A DNA stretch of 64,000 bases from Ophiosphaerella korrae (Eukaryota; Ascomycota; Dothideomycetes; Pleosporales; Phaeosphaeriaceae): positions 1 through 64,000 of the forward strand of contig JALNQF010000102.1 in the NCBI GenBank assembly GCA_028456385.1. Direction: 5' to 3'. Shown here piece after piece: positions 48,206 through 61,514 of this stretch; the first letter of the stretch is position 1, and each line of letters opens with the position of its first letter. Made by a program: the position numbers and the translations under genes. Under the pieces are notes generated by a model. It saw nothing but the letters and a program-made list of their open reading frames with translations. It was not told where the DNA came from and did not search any database.

Positions 48206-48664
48206 TTGTATTCCTCTAGGTTATATAGGTCTAAGCTAGTTATTATAGGGCTAATTAGTTCTATCTATAGTTCTTCTATTACTATTATAATACTATCTCC
48301 TCTTCTAAGTAGGTTCTTATTTATCTATCCTAGAGCTAAAGTTATTAATCTACTTTCTTTATCGATCTATAGTTCTTTATTACTCCTTATAGTTATTTCT
48401 TCTATATATTATTACTATCTTGTTGTAGATCGCGTACTACGTAATAGTGTTAAGATATTTCTATATTCTTGTTACGCTTCTCCTAAGTTAAACCTTAAGT
48501 CCCTTCCTTATATTATTTCTATAAACAATAGTAAGGCTTATAAGGCGTATATTTATATAAATATACGTAGTTCTTATAACGTGTCTAGTGTCTCTCTATT
48601 AGAGTATATATTAATTATACTTATTCTTATATCTAGGCTTAATAATAATAGGGAAAGCTATTAA
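48206..48664 (+). other. Antisense open frame next to chromovirus 3' LTR
   Basis: 152-codon frame antisense to the inner chromovirus, lying between the chromodomain and the 3' LTR and running into the LTR. The text KAYKAYIYINIRSSYN...ISRLNNNRESY recurs, with changes, antisense in the copies at about 24200-24420 (RAYKAYICVNMYSSYN) and 55150-55300 (KAYKAYIYINTYISYN). Possibly a remnant of an extra element gene; equally it could be conserved only because the DNA is repeated. Confidence 0.25.
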
Positions 48665-51600
48665 CTAGACTTAAGAGAAATTGCTATCTTAAATTGTAGA
48701 GGCTAAAGCTAAGCGTAAGTAGATCTAGGAGCTTACGTAGAGTAAGCTAGTAGAGAATTAAGCTTATCTCTCTTGTCTTTATAAGATAAAGGCGTTAAAT
48801 AATAAGAAATTAGCTAAGTAGTTAGTAGCTCTAAAAGCTAAATTAGACTTAGATAAAGTATTTAATATTACTATAGTAGGTCCTATGTTATACGTTCTTA
48901 TTGCCTCTCTATCTAATAGTAGTAATGTTAGTTCTCTTAGTTTACTACTAGGCGTTCTAGAGGGTTTTAACTTTAGAAGTCCTCTAGTTTCTTAGGGTAG
49001 CTAAGGTTATCTTCTAGTTCCTATATTTTTTCCTATAGTTTCCCTTTTTTGTCTATACTTATCTATTCTACTAAGTAGTAGTTTCTTCTATTATAGAACT
49101 AGTATACTAGGATTTCTTTAACTTTTTATTCCTCCTATTCTTTATATATATCTACTTTGTATACTAGTAGTTCTACGTTTTATAGTACTTATTCTAGTAG
49201 TACTATATAGAATATTAGGTATATCCTTATTTTATTTAGTAGTTTTAATTTAAATATAACTAGTGTAACTTCTTTCTTAATTTTATATAGTCCTATCTTA
49301 TCGTAGTCTAATTTAGAACTTAGTCTCTTACTCTTAATATTCTTTTATATTAACTATACTTTTTCTCTTTCTTTAAATTAAGGTCTCTTTTTATATTTCT
49401 TTTTATAGTACTTTACTATTTAATTATATAGAAATTCTACATCTTATCTTAGTTAACTATATATATCTCTAAGTCTATTAGTAAAGTTTTCTCTTCTTAG
49501 AGACTAAGATATCTCTATTCTTAGTATTCTATATATACTAAGGTTAAATCTATAGTTTATAAAGAAAGGTAATACTCTTATTACTATATTCTTTACGCTA
49601 TTGTATACTAACTATACTATAGGTAGTAGCTATACCTAGTTATTCTAGTTGTAGTTAAGGTAGTATCTTAAGTATTATTCTACTATTTAATTTATTCTTT
49701 CTAACTATTTATCTATTTATAGGTAGTATACTATTAATATTATATACTTAATCTCTAGTTACGCTGTAATTATTCTCTATAGTTTTAATGTAAATTATAC
49801 GTCTCTATCTATAATAATCTTGTCTAGTAATCTATATTAACTAATTATAGTTCCTAGAAGCTAGTATATAGTAACTTCTATCTTACTTTTTTCTTTATAT
49901 AGTCTAAAGTATAAGTACTTTATAAGCTTATCTACTATTATTAGGATTCTATTATACTTAATTCCTAATATTAGGTCTTTAGACTTAAGTAGTTTTGTAA
50001 TAAAGTCTATTGTAATAGTTCTCTATAGTTATTCTAGTACTTCTACTAGTTATAGTATTTTATATAGTACGTATCTACTATACTTATTCTTTTAGTATTT
50101 TATACAATCTTGTAGTACTTCTATTACTAGTTATCTTACTCTTAGGATATAATAGTCTTATAGTAGTCTATCTAATATTTTCTTGATACTTTAATAACTA
50201 TATACTAGTAATTTATAGAATTATTATATAAATTCTTTTTAGATTTTTCTTAGAATATATATTCTTCTATTTACTTATACTAGTCCTTCTTAGATTTCTA
50301 ACTTCTTTGTTTCTTTAGGTATTTCCTAAGTTATCTTCTAAATCTATTTATCTAGCTTGCTACTCTTTCTTTTAAGTGTTATAGCTATTTTTAGTATATT
50401 TAAGACTAAATATCCTTCTTCGTTCTTAACTAGAACTATTCTAGTAGCGCTTACTTTTTTTTATAAGTCTAGTCTTCTACTAAGGACGTTTATAAATTAA
50501 TTATCTTTCTCTTTTATATATATAATTTCTATATTAAATATTAATAGGAATTCCTACTATCTTGTATATTATTGTAATAGTTTTTTATTTAGTATAAATC
50601 TTATAAGATTCCTATAGTCTATATAGACCTTCGTTTAATATTTTACTCTTTATAGGTATACTCTTTATTACTTAAATACTTTATAGATTACTAGTATTTC
50701 TTTATTATAGATTAAGTAATTAAGTTCTACTATTTTTATCTTTTTAGAGAAGTATTTAACTAAGTATTCCTTTTTAGTCTTTAGGTCTTCTTATATTAGT
50801 ACTATTCTATAGACTAAGTTAGATATATCTATTTTTACTATTACTAGTAGGTCTAGGTTATATATTCTAATAACTAGGTTTTCTATAAACTTCTTTTTAA
50901 TCTTTTTAAATACTTTATTATATTCCTTTAACTATTTAAATAGTATATCTTTCTTTATAAGCTTTATTATTTGTTCTATATCTTTAAACTATCTTACTAT
51001 TAACTTTTTACAAAAGTTAGCTAGGCTATAAAATTATTATACCTCTTTTAGGTTTTTTAGTATTAGCTATTTGTTAACTAACTTAATCTTTTCTAGATTA
51101 ATTTTAATTTTTCCTAGTTTAATAATAAATCTAAGGAAGTCTAGTTCCTTTATATAGAACTTATATTTTCTTATTTTTAAGAATAGTTTGTTTTCTACTA
51201 GTTTTTCTAGCACCTTATATATATATTGTATATGTTCCTCTTCTATTTTAGAGAATATAAGGATATCGTCTAGGTATATAAATATAAATATATCTAAGTA
51301 TTCTCTTAATACTATATTAATTCTTTCTTAGAATATAGCTAGAGCGTTTATTAGGCTAAATAGTATAACTAGGTATTTATATAGTCTATATTATATTCTA
51401 AATACTATTTTCTATTTATTACTTTTTTTAATTCTAATCTAGTAGTAGGCGTTTTAGATGTCTAGTTTTATAAAGATATTTACTTTTCTTAGTCTAGCTT
51501 GTATTTTATCTATTTATAGTAAAGGGTATTAGTTTTTATTTATAACTACGTTAGTTTTCTTAAAGTCTACGTAGGGTCTTTTATTACTTATTCTCTTTTT

Positions 51601-54469
51601 ATCTATAAATATAAGTCTATATACTACTAAGGATTTAGATTCCTTTATCTATCTTTTTTTAATTGCGTTTTTAATAAATACTTATTTAATCTTAGATTCT
51701 TTTTCTATCTTTCTATAGACTAGGCTCTATCTAACGTTTTTCTCTTCTTCTATTTCTATTACTAAGTCCTATAGTTAATATTCTAAGAGGTAGTCTTCTA
51801 GCTCTATAAGCTATTCTTCCTATTTCTTATATTCTTCTAAGAATTCTCCTTTATAGGTGTTTATATTAGCCTTTAATATATCTATTCTATAGTAGTTAAT
51901 CTTTTTTATCCTCTAATTAATGTATAGGTTAGTTAACTATAACTATAGTATACCTAGTATTATATCTTATTTGTTATTAATTGTTGTTATATCTATAACT
52001 ATATTCTTTATTGTTATCCTTTCTAGTTTAAGTATAAAGAGAACTACTTTAAACCTAATTAGTTCTTAGAATAGTTTTCCTTTAATTATACTTAACTATT
52101 AAGGGTATTTCTTTATTATATAACGCATTTCCTATATTTCTATAAACTTCTTTAATATAAAGTTTCTTGTAGCTCTACTATTAATTGTTAATTATACTTT
52201 TTTTCTTTAGTAAGTACTTATTTTTATAATATATAAGCCTCTTATACCTTCTAGCTATTCTTACTTAGGCCTTTTTATAAATTATCTATCTTTCTAGAGC
52301 TATAGCCCTACTTTAAGTTTATATTCCTTATATTTTAAATATTTATTATACGTGCATTTATACTATAGTCCTCCTTAGACGTATTTCTTAGATAGTTTTA
52401 GACCTAGTCTTATTACTATATATCTATCTTCTAGAATTATTTCCTATCCTTAGATATCTTCTACTAGAATTACTCTCGTATAATTATAGCCTCTTCTTCT
52501 TGTAGGCTATACTTTGTTATTTACTTTAGGGTTTCTATATATAATACAATTCTTATCTAGGTATAATATCTATAATACTTTAAAATATACTTGATATTTA
52601 AGATCTATTATTTTATTGTCTCCTTCTTAGTATTTATCTTTTTTAGGTATTTTAGTAGTTAAGACGTAGTATACTACTAGTACTCTTAGTATATAGGCTT
52701 TGTTAATTTATCGCGTCTTTTTTATAAAGTACTACTACTCTCTTAGGGTAGGTATTCTTCCTACTATAACTATATATTGCTTTATCTATTCTTAAAATAG
52801 TATAAATTTAGTTTCTTTACAATTATATTCTTTCTAGTCTTTGTACGCTTCCTCTATACTTATAACTAGTAAGTATTTCTAAATAAACTTCTATTCTTTA
52901 TTTTATTCTTCTATATCTATTATTATATAGCTATTATAGATATGTATTTTTAGCTAGGTATACTCTATATCTCTTATACTAATTTATCTCTCGCTTTCTT
53001 ATAGTCCTTTAGAAGAAGCTATAGTAGTCTCTTTATCTAGTGCTAGTCCTTTAGCCTAGATTAATAGTACTAAGAGCTCTTTCCTCTCTAAGTCTTCTAT
53101 TAGTAGGTCTATTATATATACTATCTCTTCTAGCTATACTTTTATTCTTTCTTTTATTACTACTACTCTATTTCTTTATTATAGGAAGTATCTTACTCTC
53201 TCTTTACTAGAATAATATATATAGTAGTTATCTTTATAATAAAAAGTCTAATAGAGTATTATATACTATATTTCTTTACTCTTAGCTACTTTCTCCTAAG
53301 GTTTAGCCTATACTTGTAGTACTTCTTTCTTCTTCTTAGTTATCTTTAACTAAGTTTCCTTATCTTTCTTATAGTCCTTACTTTTACAGCTATTTATAAA
53401 GTGTCCTAGTTTTCTATATTTATAATATACTATATCTTTTTTCTTTTAAGATTAGTAGCCTTTTACGTAGTAGCTTTTCTTACTATAGTTAAAATACGTA
53501 AAGTCTTTATTCTTCTTTTTCTTCCTATCCTTATTTATGTTAAAGATTATAGGGTCTCTAGTATCCTAGTTTCTAGTTTAATTGCTGTACTTATTCTTCT
53601 TCTATTCTTAAAGATTATTATTAATTTAGATTACTTATTACTTTAGAGCTTCTAGTATTCTTAGTTTCTCTATATATATTATTTTGTATTAGATTTTTGT
53701 ATTAAGTCTTTATTTAAATTGTAATATAAGGGCTAATTTATTCTATTCTATATTCTAGCTTAGCTATTTAAATTGTAATACGTATTCTAGAATACTCTTA
53801 CTTTGTATAAGCCTTTTAAGTCTCTTTTTAGCTTATTAGGTAATATTAGTATCCCTAAATACTACTCTTATTCGTTTAGTAAAGTATTTATAGCTTCTAA
53901 AAATAGCTTTAGCCTTATCCTTCTAGGTTATTAGTAAATATATTGTATAATCTATCTAGTAAGGCTTATACTATCTTATAGCATCTTCTTTAAAGTAAAG
54001 TCTAATATAGATTACCTTCTTTTCTTCTATATTAAAGTATAGTACCTATATATCTATCTAGAGTTGTACTAAAGCTATAAAGGGTCTTAGTTTTTCCCTT
54101 ATTCTATTAAACTTCTTAAGGATAAGTATCTTTAGTAGTTTCTTAGTTACGCTTATTTCTAGGCGTTACGTAATTAGTTCTATCTAGTTTTATTCTTTAA
54201 TAATAGCTTTAATTTATACTTTGTTCTACCTTAAGTAGTCTTATAGTTCCTTATTCTACGTTTCTAAAGCTTTAATTACTATTTTTATATCTTCTTTCTT
54301 GTCTATTAGTTTATTAATACGTTCTTTAATTATTTCCTATATAGTACTTTCTAATTTATAACTACTCCTAAGGGCTTTACTTAATTATTTAGTTAAACTT
54401 TCTACTATCGTGTTAGCTAGACTATGCGCTACTTACGCTTTACTTCTCGCAATAACTAAATTAGTAAGG

Positions 54470-54933
54470 TATTATAGGTGTTACTAGGGTCGACTTCCTA
54501 ATACCTAATCTAGGTATTAGTAGATTATAAAGTAATAGTAAAGGTTTATATTATAATCTATAATAGGCTATAATAATAGAAGATGTTTTACAACTATCTT
54601 GTGTTGTCGCTTGTAGTTAGTAATTAAATTACTAATAGTATCCTAATAATACGCGTTACTACTAACTATATACTTATTATAATCTATAATCTGTAGTTGC
54701 TAAGACTAATAGATTATAGATTACCCTAATCTATAATCTATTTATACTAAGAATCTATAGATTATAGATTACCCTAGGTATCCTAGTTATATATAACTAT
54801 AGATTACTACTATATATCTAAATTATAAGTAGTTTCCTAATTAAGATTATTACCCCGCTCGTCCTATACTTTGTTAGTATCTAAGTTAAGACTAATTAGT
54901 TCTATCTTAATTTCTCTTATTACGCCTATAATA
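54470..54933 (-). repeat. Chimeric LTR
   Basis: Its first ~310 bp match the inner element's LTR (47865-48180), including the AATCTATAATCT repeats. From about 54788 it switches to the outer LTR type (ACTATAGATTACTACT...AATTATAAGTAGTTTCC), as at 61378-61514. It is followed directly by outer-element body. Confidence 0.7.
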
Positions 54934-57900
54934 CTATCTCCCCCTCTAGATAGGTTCTAGTTTATCTATCCTAGGGCTAGAGTTATTAACCTAGTTTCTT
55001 TATTAATGTTAAGCTCCTTATCTTCCTATATACCTACTAAATCTACCCTCTATTATCTTTAATTAGTAGATTGTATATTACGTTATAGTATTACTATATT
55101 TTCTTATTCTTGTTTTAAATCTTTAAATCCTCTTATAGATTATATTTCTTTAAAATATAGTAAGGCTTATAAGGCGTATATTTATATTAATACCTATATA
55201 TCTTATAATCTTACTAGCGTATCTCTTATAGAATATAAGTTAACAATACTTATTCTTGTATCTATACTTATTTATAATAGGGAGAGCTATTAACTATACT
55301 TAAGATAAACTATCTAAATAGATTACTAAGGCTAAAAAAGAACGTAATTAGATTCTAAGTATATAGGTAGAAAATTATACTTATCTAATTTATCTCTATA
55401 AGATAAAGGCCTTAAATAATAAAAAGTCTATCGCGTAGGCTACTCTTATAGAGTCTAAGCTTAATTTTAAGGCTATAGTAGAGGCTACTCCTACTCTTAT
55501 TATATTAGGTATTCCTATTACCTCTCTATCTAGTAGTAGTAGTATTAATTTTCTTAGTTTACTACTAAGCGTTCTAGAGGGTTTTAACTTTAGAACTCTC
55601 TTAGTTTCTTAAAGTAATTAAGGTTATCTTCTAGTTCCTATATATCTTCTTATAGTTACCCTTTCTTATCTATACCTATCTATTTTACTAAGTAGTAGTT
55701 TCTACTATTATAGAACTAATATACTAGGATTTCTTTAACTTTCTATTCTTCTTATTCTCTATATATATCTACTTTATACACTAGTAGTTCTACGTTTTAT
55801 AGTACTATCTCTAGTAGTACTATATAGAAGGTTAAGTATATCCTTATTTTATCTAGTAGTTTTAACTTGTATATAACTAGTGTAACTTTCTTCTTAACTT
55901 TATATAGTCTAATTTTTACGTAATCTAGTTTTAAACTTAATTGTTTACTCTTAATATTTTTCTATACTAACTATACTTTTTTTCCCTCTCTAAATTAAAG
56001 TCTTTCTTTATATTTTTTATTATAGTACTTTGCTATTTAATTATATAAGAACTCTATATCCTATCTTAGTTAATTATATATTTCTTTTAGTCTATTTATA
56101 AAGTTTTCTCCTCTTAAGGTCTAAGATTCTATATTTCTTAGTATTCTATATATATTAGGATTAAATCTATAGTTTATAAAGAAGAGTAATACTTTTATTA
56201 CTATATTCTTTGCGCTATTATATACTAACTATACTATAGGTAGTAATTATACCTAGTTGTTCTAGTTGTAGTTAAGGTAATATCTTAAGTACTATTCTAC
56301 TATCTAGTTTATTCTTTCTAATTATCTATCTATTTGTAGATAGTATACTATTAATATTACGTATTATATTCCTAATTATACTATTATTATTTTCTATAGT
56401 TTTAATATAAATTATATATCTTTATCTATAATAATCTTGTCTAGAGTACTATATTAGCTTATTATAGTTATTATAATCTAATATATAGTAACCTCTATTC
56501 TACTTTTTTCTTTATATAGTCTAAAGTATATATACTTTATAAGCTTATTAACTATTATTAGGATTCTATTATATCTAACTCCTAATATTAGATCCTTTAA
56601 TTTAGGTAGCTTTGTAATAAAGTCTATTATTATTACTCTCTAGAGTTATTTTAGTACTTTAACTAGTTATAGTATCCTATATAGTACGTATCTATTATAC
56701 TTGTTTCTATAGTATTCTATACAATCTCGTAGTACTTCTTCTACTAGTTATCTTACTCTTAGGATATAGTAGTCCTTTAAGAGTCTATTTAGTATTTTCT
56801 TAATTCCCTAGTATATATATACTAGTAGTTTATAGAATTGTTATATAAATTCCCTTTAGATCTTCTTTAGGATATATATCCTTCTATAGGCTTACGCTAA
56901 TCCTTCTTAGATTTCTAGTTTTTCTATTTCTTTAAATACTTCTTGTATTACTTCTTAAATCTATTTATATAGCTTGTTACTTGTTCTTTTAAGTATAGTA
57001 GCTATTTTAGGTATATTTAGGACTAAGTATCCTTTTTTATTCTTAATTAGAACTATACTAGTTGTATTAATTTCTATCTATAGGTCTACTCTTCTACTTA
57101 AGGCGTCTACTAGTTAATTATCTTTTCCCTTTATATATATAATTTTAAATTTAAATATTAATAAGAATTCCTACTATCTAGTATAGCGTTATAATAGATC
57201 CTTATTTATTATAAACTATTGTTTTATACTTTACCCCTTGTAAGTATACTCTCTATTATTTAAATACTTTATAGATTACTAGTATCTCCTTATTATAAAT
57301 TAGGTAGTTAAGCTCTACTAGCTTTATTTTCTTAGAGAAGTATTTAACTAAGTATTCTTGTTTAGTCTTTAGGTCTTCCTATATTAGTGCTATTCTATAG
57401 ACTAAATTAGATGCATCTATTTTTACTATTACTAGTAGGTCTAGGTTGTATATTCTAATAACTAGGTTTTCTATAAACTTTTTCTTAATTTATTTAAATA
57501 CTTTATTGTATTCTTCTATCTATTTAAATAGCGTATCTTTTTTTATAAGTTTAGTTATTAGTTCTATATCTTAAAACTATCTTATTATTAATTTTCTATA
57601 GAAGTTTGCTAGTCTATAGAACTATTATAGCTCTTTTAAGTTCTTTAGTATTAGCTATTTATTAATTAACTTAATCTTTTCTATATTAATCTTGATTTTT
57701 CTAGGTTTAATAATAAATCTAAGGAAGTCTATTTCTTTTATATAGAATTTGCATTTTCTTATTTTAAGAAATAATTTATTTTCTACTAGTTTTTCTAGTA
57801 CTTTATATATATATTGTACGTATTCTTCTTTAGTTTCTAAGAATATAAGGATATTATCTAGGTATACAAATATAAATATATTAAAGTATTCTCTTAGTAC

Positions 57901-60900
57901 TATATTAATTCTTTCTTAGAATACTGCTAGTGTATTTATTAATCTAAAAGGTATAACTAGGTATTTATATAGTCTATATTGTGTTCTAAATACTATTTTC
58001 TATTTGTTACCTTCTTTAATTCTAATCTAGTAGTAGGCGTTTTAGATATCTAGTTTTATAAAGATCTTTGCTTTTTATAGCTTATTTTATATTTTATCTA
58101 TTTATAGTAAGGAGTATTAATTCTTGTTTATAATTGTGTTAGTTTTTCTAAAGTCTATATAAGGTCTTTTATTATTTATTCTCTTTTTTTTTATAAATAT
58201 AAGTCTATATACTACTAAGGATTTAGATTCTTATATTTATCTTTTCTTTGTTACGTTCTTAATAAATACTTATTTAATTTTAGATTTTTCTTTAGTTTTT
58301 CTATAGACTAGGCTCTATCCTACGTCTTTACCTTCTTCTAGTTCTATTACTAGGTCCTATAGTTAGTATTCTAGAAGGTAGTCTTTAGGTTCTATAAGCT
58401 ATTTTTCCTATTTCTTATATTTGTCTAGGAATTCTCTTTTGTAGGTACTTATGTTAGCTTTTAATATTTCTATTTTATAATAACTAATTTTCTTTATTCT
58501 TTAGTTAATATATAGATTAGTTATCTATAACTATAATATTCCTAAAATTATATCTTATTTATTATTAATTGTTGTTATATCTATAACTATATTCTTAATT
58601 ATTATCTCTTCTAGTTCTAGTGTAGAGAGAATAGTCTTAAATCTAATAGGTTCCTAAAATAGTTTTCCTTTAATTATACTAAGTTGTTAAGGGTATTTCT
58701 TTATTATATAACGTATTCCTTATATTTTTATAAACTTCTTAGATATAAAGTTTCTTGTAGCTCTACTATTAATTATTAAGTATACCTTCTTTTCTTAGTA
58801 TATACCTATTTTTGTAATATATAGGCCTCCTATACCTTTTAGTTATTTTTACTTAGATAATTTTATAAACTATCTATTTTTCTAGGGCTATAGCTTTACT
58901 TTAAGTTTATATTCTTCGTGTTTTAGATATTTATTATATTTACATTTATACTATAGTCTTCCTAGGATGTATTTCTAAGATAATTTAGGTCCTAGCCTTA
59001 CTACTATATATCTATCTTTAGGTATTATTTCTTATCCTTAGATATCTTCTACTAGAATTACCTTTATATAATTATAGCCTTTTCTTTATATAGGCTATAC
59101 GCTATTATTTACTTTAGGGTTCCTATATATAATATAATTCTTATCTAGGTATAATAACTATAATACTTTAAAGTATACTAGATGTTTTAGATCTATTATT
59201 TTGTTATTTCCTTCCTAGTATTTATCTTTTTTAGGTATTTTTTCTATTAGAATATAGTATACTACTAGTACTCTTAGTATATAGGCTTTATTAATCTATT
59301 ATATTTTTTATACAAGATATTACTATTTTTTTTATATAAGTATTCTTCCTACTATAACTATATACTACTTTATCTATTCTTAGAATAGTATAAACTATAT
59401 TTCTTTAAGATTACGTTCTTTCTAGTCTTTGTACGCTTCCTTTATACTTATAACTAGTAAGTATTTCTAAATAAGCTTCTATTATTTGTTTTATTCTTCT
59501 ATATCTATTACTATATAGCTATTATAGCTATATATATCTAGCTAAGAATATTTTATACTTTTTATACTAACTTATTCTTTACTTTCTTGTAGTTCTTTAG
59601 AGAAAGCTGTAGTAGTCTCTTTATCTAGTACTAGTCTTTTAGCCTAGATTAATAGAATCTAAGGTTCTTCCCCTTCTAAGTCTTCTATTAGTAGGTCTAT
59701 TATATACGCTATCTCTTCTAGCTATACTTTTGTTCTTTCTTTTATTACTACTACTTTATTTTACTATAAAAACTATCTTACTCCCTACTTACTAAAAAGG
59801 TATATATAGTAGTTATCCTTATAACAAAAGGTTTAGTAGAGTATTGTATATTATAATTCCTTGCTCTTAGCTACCTTCTTCTAAGGTTTAGCCTATACTT
59901 TTAGTACTTCTTTCTTACCTTTAGTTATCTTTAACTAGGCTTCTTTATCTTTCTTATAGTCTTTACTTCTATAGTCTTTTATAAAGTATCTTAGTTTTCT
60001 ATACTTATAATATACTATATCTTTCTTTTATTTAAATTAATAGTCTTTTAAATAGTAGCCTTTATTACTATAGCTAAAGTACGTAAAGTCTTTATTTTTC
60101 TTCTTTTTCCTATCCTTGTTAGTATTAAGGATTATAGGGTCTCTAATATCCTAGTTTCTAGGTTAGCTTCTATACTTATTCTTCTTCTATTCTTAGAGAT
60201 TGTTATTAATTTATATTACCTATTATTTTAGGGCTTCTAGTGTCCTAGGTTTCTCTATATATATTATTTTGTATTAGATTTTTATATTTAATCCTTATTT
60301 AAATTATAATATTAAAGATACTTTATTCTATTCTATATTTTGCAATAGTTATTTAAACTATAATATATATTTAAGAATACTCTTACTTTATATAAGCCTT
60401 TTAAGCCTTTCTTCTACTTATTAGGTAATATCTATATTCTTAAATACTACTCTTATTCGTTTAGTAAAGTATTTATAACTTCTAAAGATAGCTCTAGTTT
60501 TATTCTTCTATATTATTAAGGCGTATATTGTATAATCTTTCTAGAAGGGTTTAAACTATCTTATTATATCTCCTTTAAGGTATATCCTAATATATATTAC
60601 CTTCTTTTCTTCTATATTAAAGTATAGTACTTATATATCTATTTATAGCTATACTACTACTATAAAGGGTTTTAAGTTTTCTCTTATCTTATTAAACTTC
60701 TTAAGTATAGGTATCTTAAGTAGTTTCTTTGTCGTACTTATCTCTAGTCTTTAGGTAATTAGTTCTATCTAGTTTTATCTTTCTATAATAGCTTTAATTT
60801 ATACTTTATTTTATTTTAAATAATCTTATAGTTCTTTATTTTACGTTTCTAGAGCGTCGATTACTATCTTTATATCTTCTTTCTTAGAGATTAAGTTGTT

Positions 60901-61054
60901 TATATATTCTTAGATTACTTTCTATACTATATTATCTAACTTATAACTACTTAGGGGTGCCTTAGCTACTTGTTTAGTTAATCTTTCTACTATCGTGTTA
61001 GCTAGACTATACGCTACTTACGCTTCGCTTCTCTTAATAACTAAATTAGTAAGG

Positions 61055-61514
61055 TATAACAAGGTTACCTATTGTTAACTACAAGTAACTACTAGAAGTT
61101 GTTAGTAGATTAAGAGGTAATAACAAAAGTTCGTGTTATAATTAGTAATAACTAGGAGTAATAGTTAATTTGTGTATATAATGTTAAGTATTAGCGTTCT
61201 AGGTTAGAGATTAGATTACTAATACTATCCTAATAATACACATCTTGTTAACTATATACTTATACTAATCTATTTGTACAACATTATAGATTAGTACTAA
61301 TCTATTTATACGTAACTATAGATTACCTTAATCTATTCGTGCATTATTATAGATTACTTTAATCTATTTACACGTAACTATAGATTACTACTACGTATCC
61401 TAATTATAAGTAGTTTCCTAATTAAGATCGTTACTTCGCTCGTCCTATGCTTCGTTAGTATCTAGGTTAAGACTAATTAGTTCTATCTCGATTTCTCTTA
61501 TTACGCCTATAATA
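61055..61514 (-). repeat. 5' LTR of outer minus-strand chromovirus
   Basis: 460 bp, TATAACAAGG...CCTATAATA. Variable block of ACTAATCTATTTGTAC-type repeats at about 61262-61390, different from other LTRs here. Confidence 0.8.

Larger units (their letters stand above)
47865..54933 (-). mobile_element. Minus-strand chromovirus (inner), inserted in the outer element's LTR
   Basis: Left LTR 47865-48292, body 48293-54469, right LTR 54470-54933. Preceded by AATAC (47860-47864), which is the target present in the outer LTR (ATAATACACATC near 61235). The matching second AATAC is missing because the right LTR is a hybrid. RIP-degraded. Confidence 0.75.
47680..61514 (-). mobile_element. Minus-strand chromovirus (outer), itself interrupted
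   Basis: Flanked by ATAGC duplications. Right (5') LTR 61055-61514, body 54934-61054, left (3') LTR starting at 47680 but broken after 185 bp at 47864 by another chromovirus. Body text on the minus strand shows the same gag-pol order; all frames broken. Confidence 0.8.
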
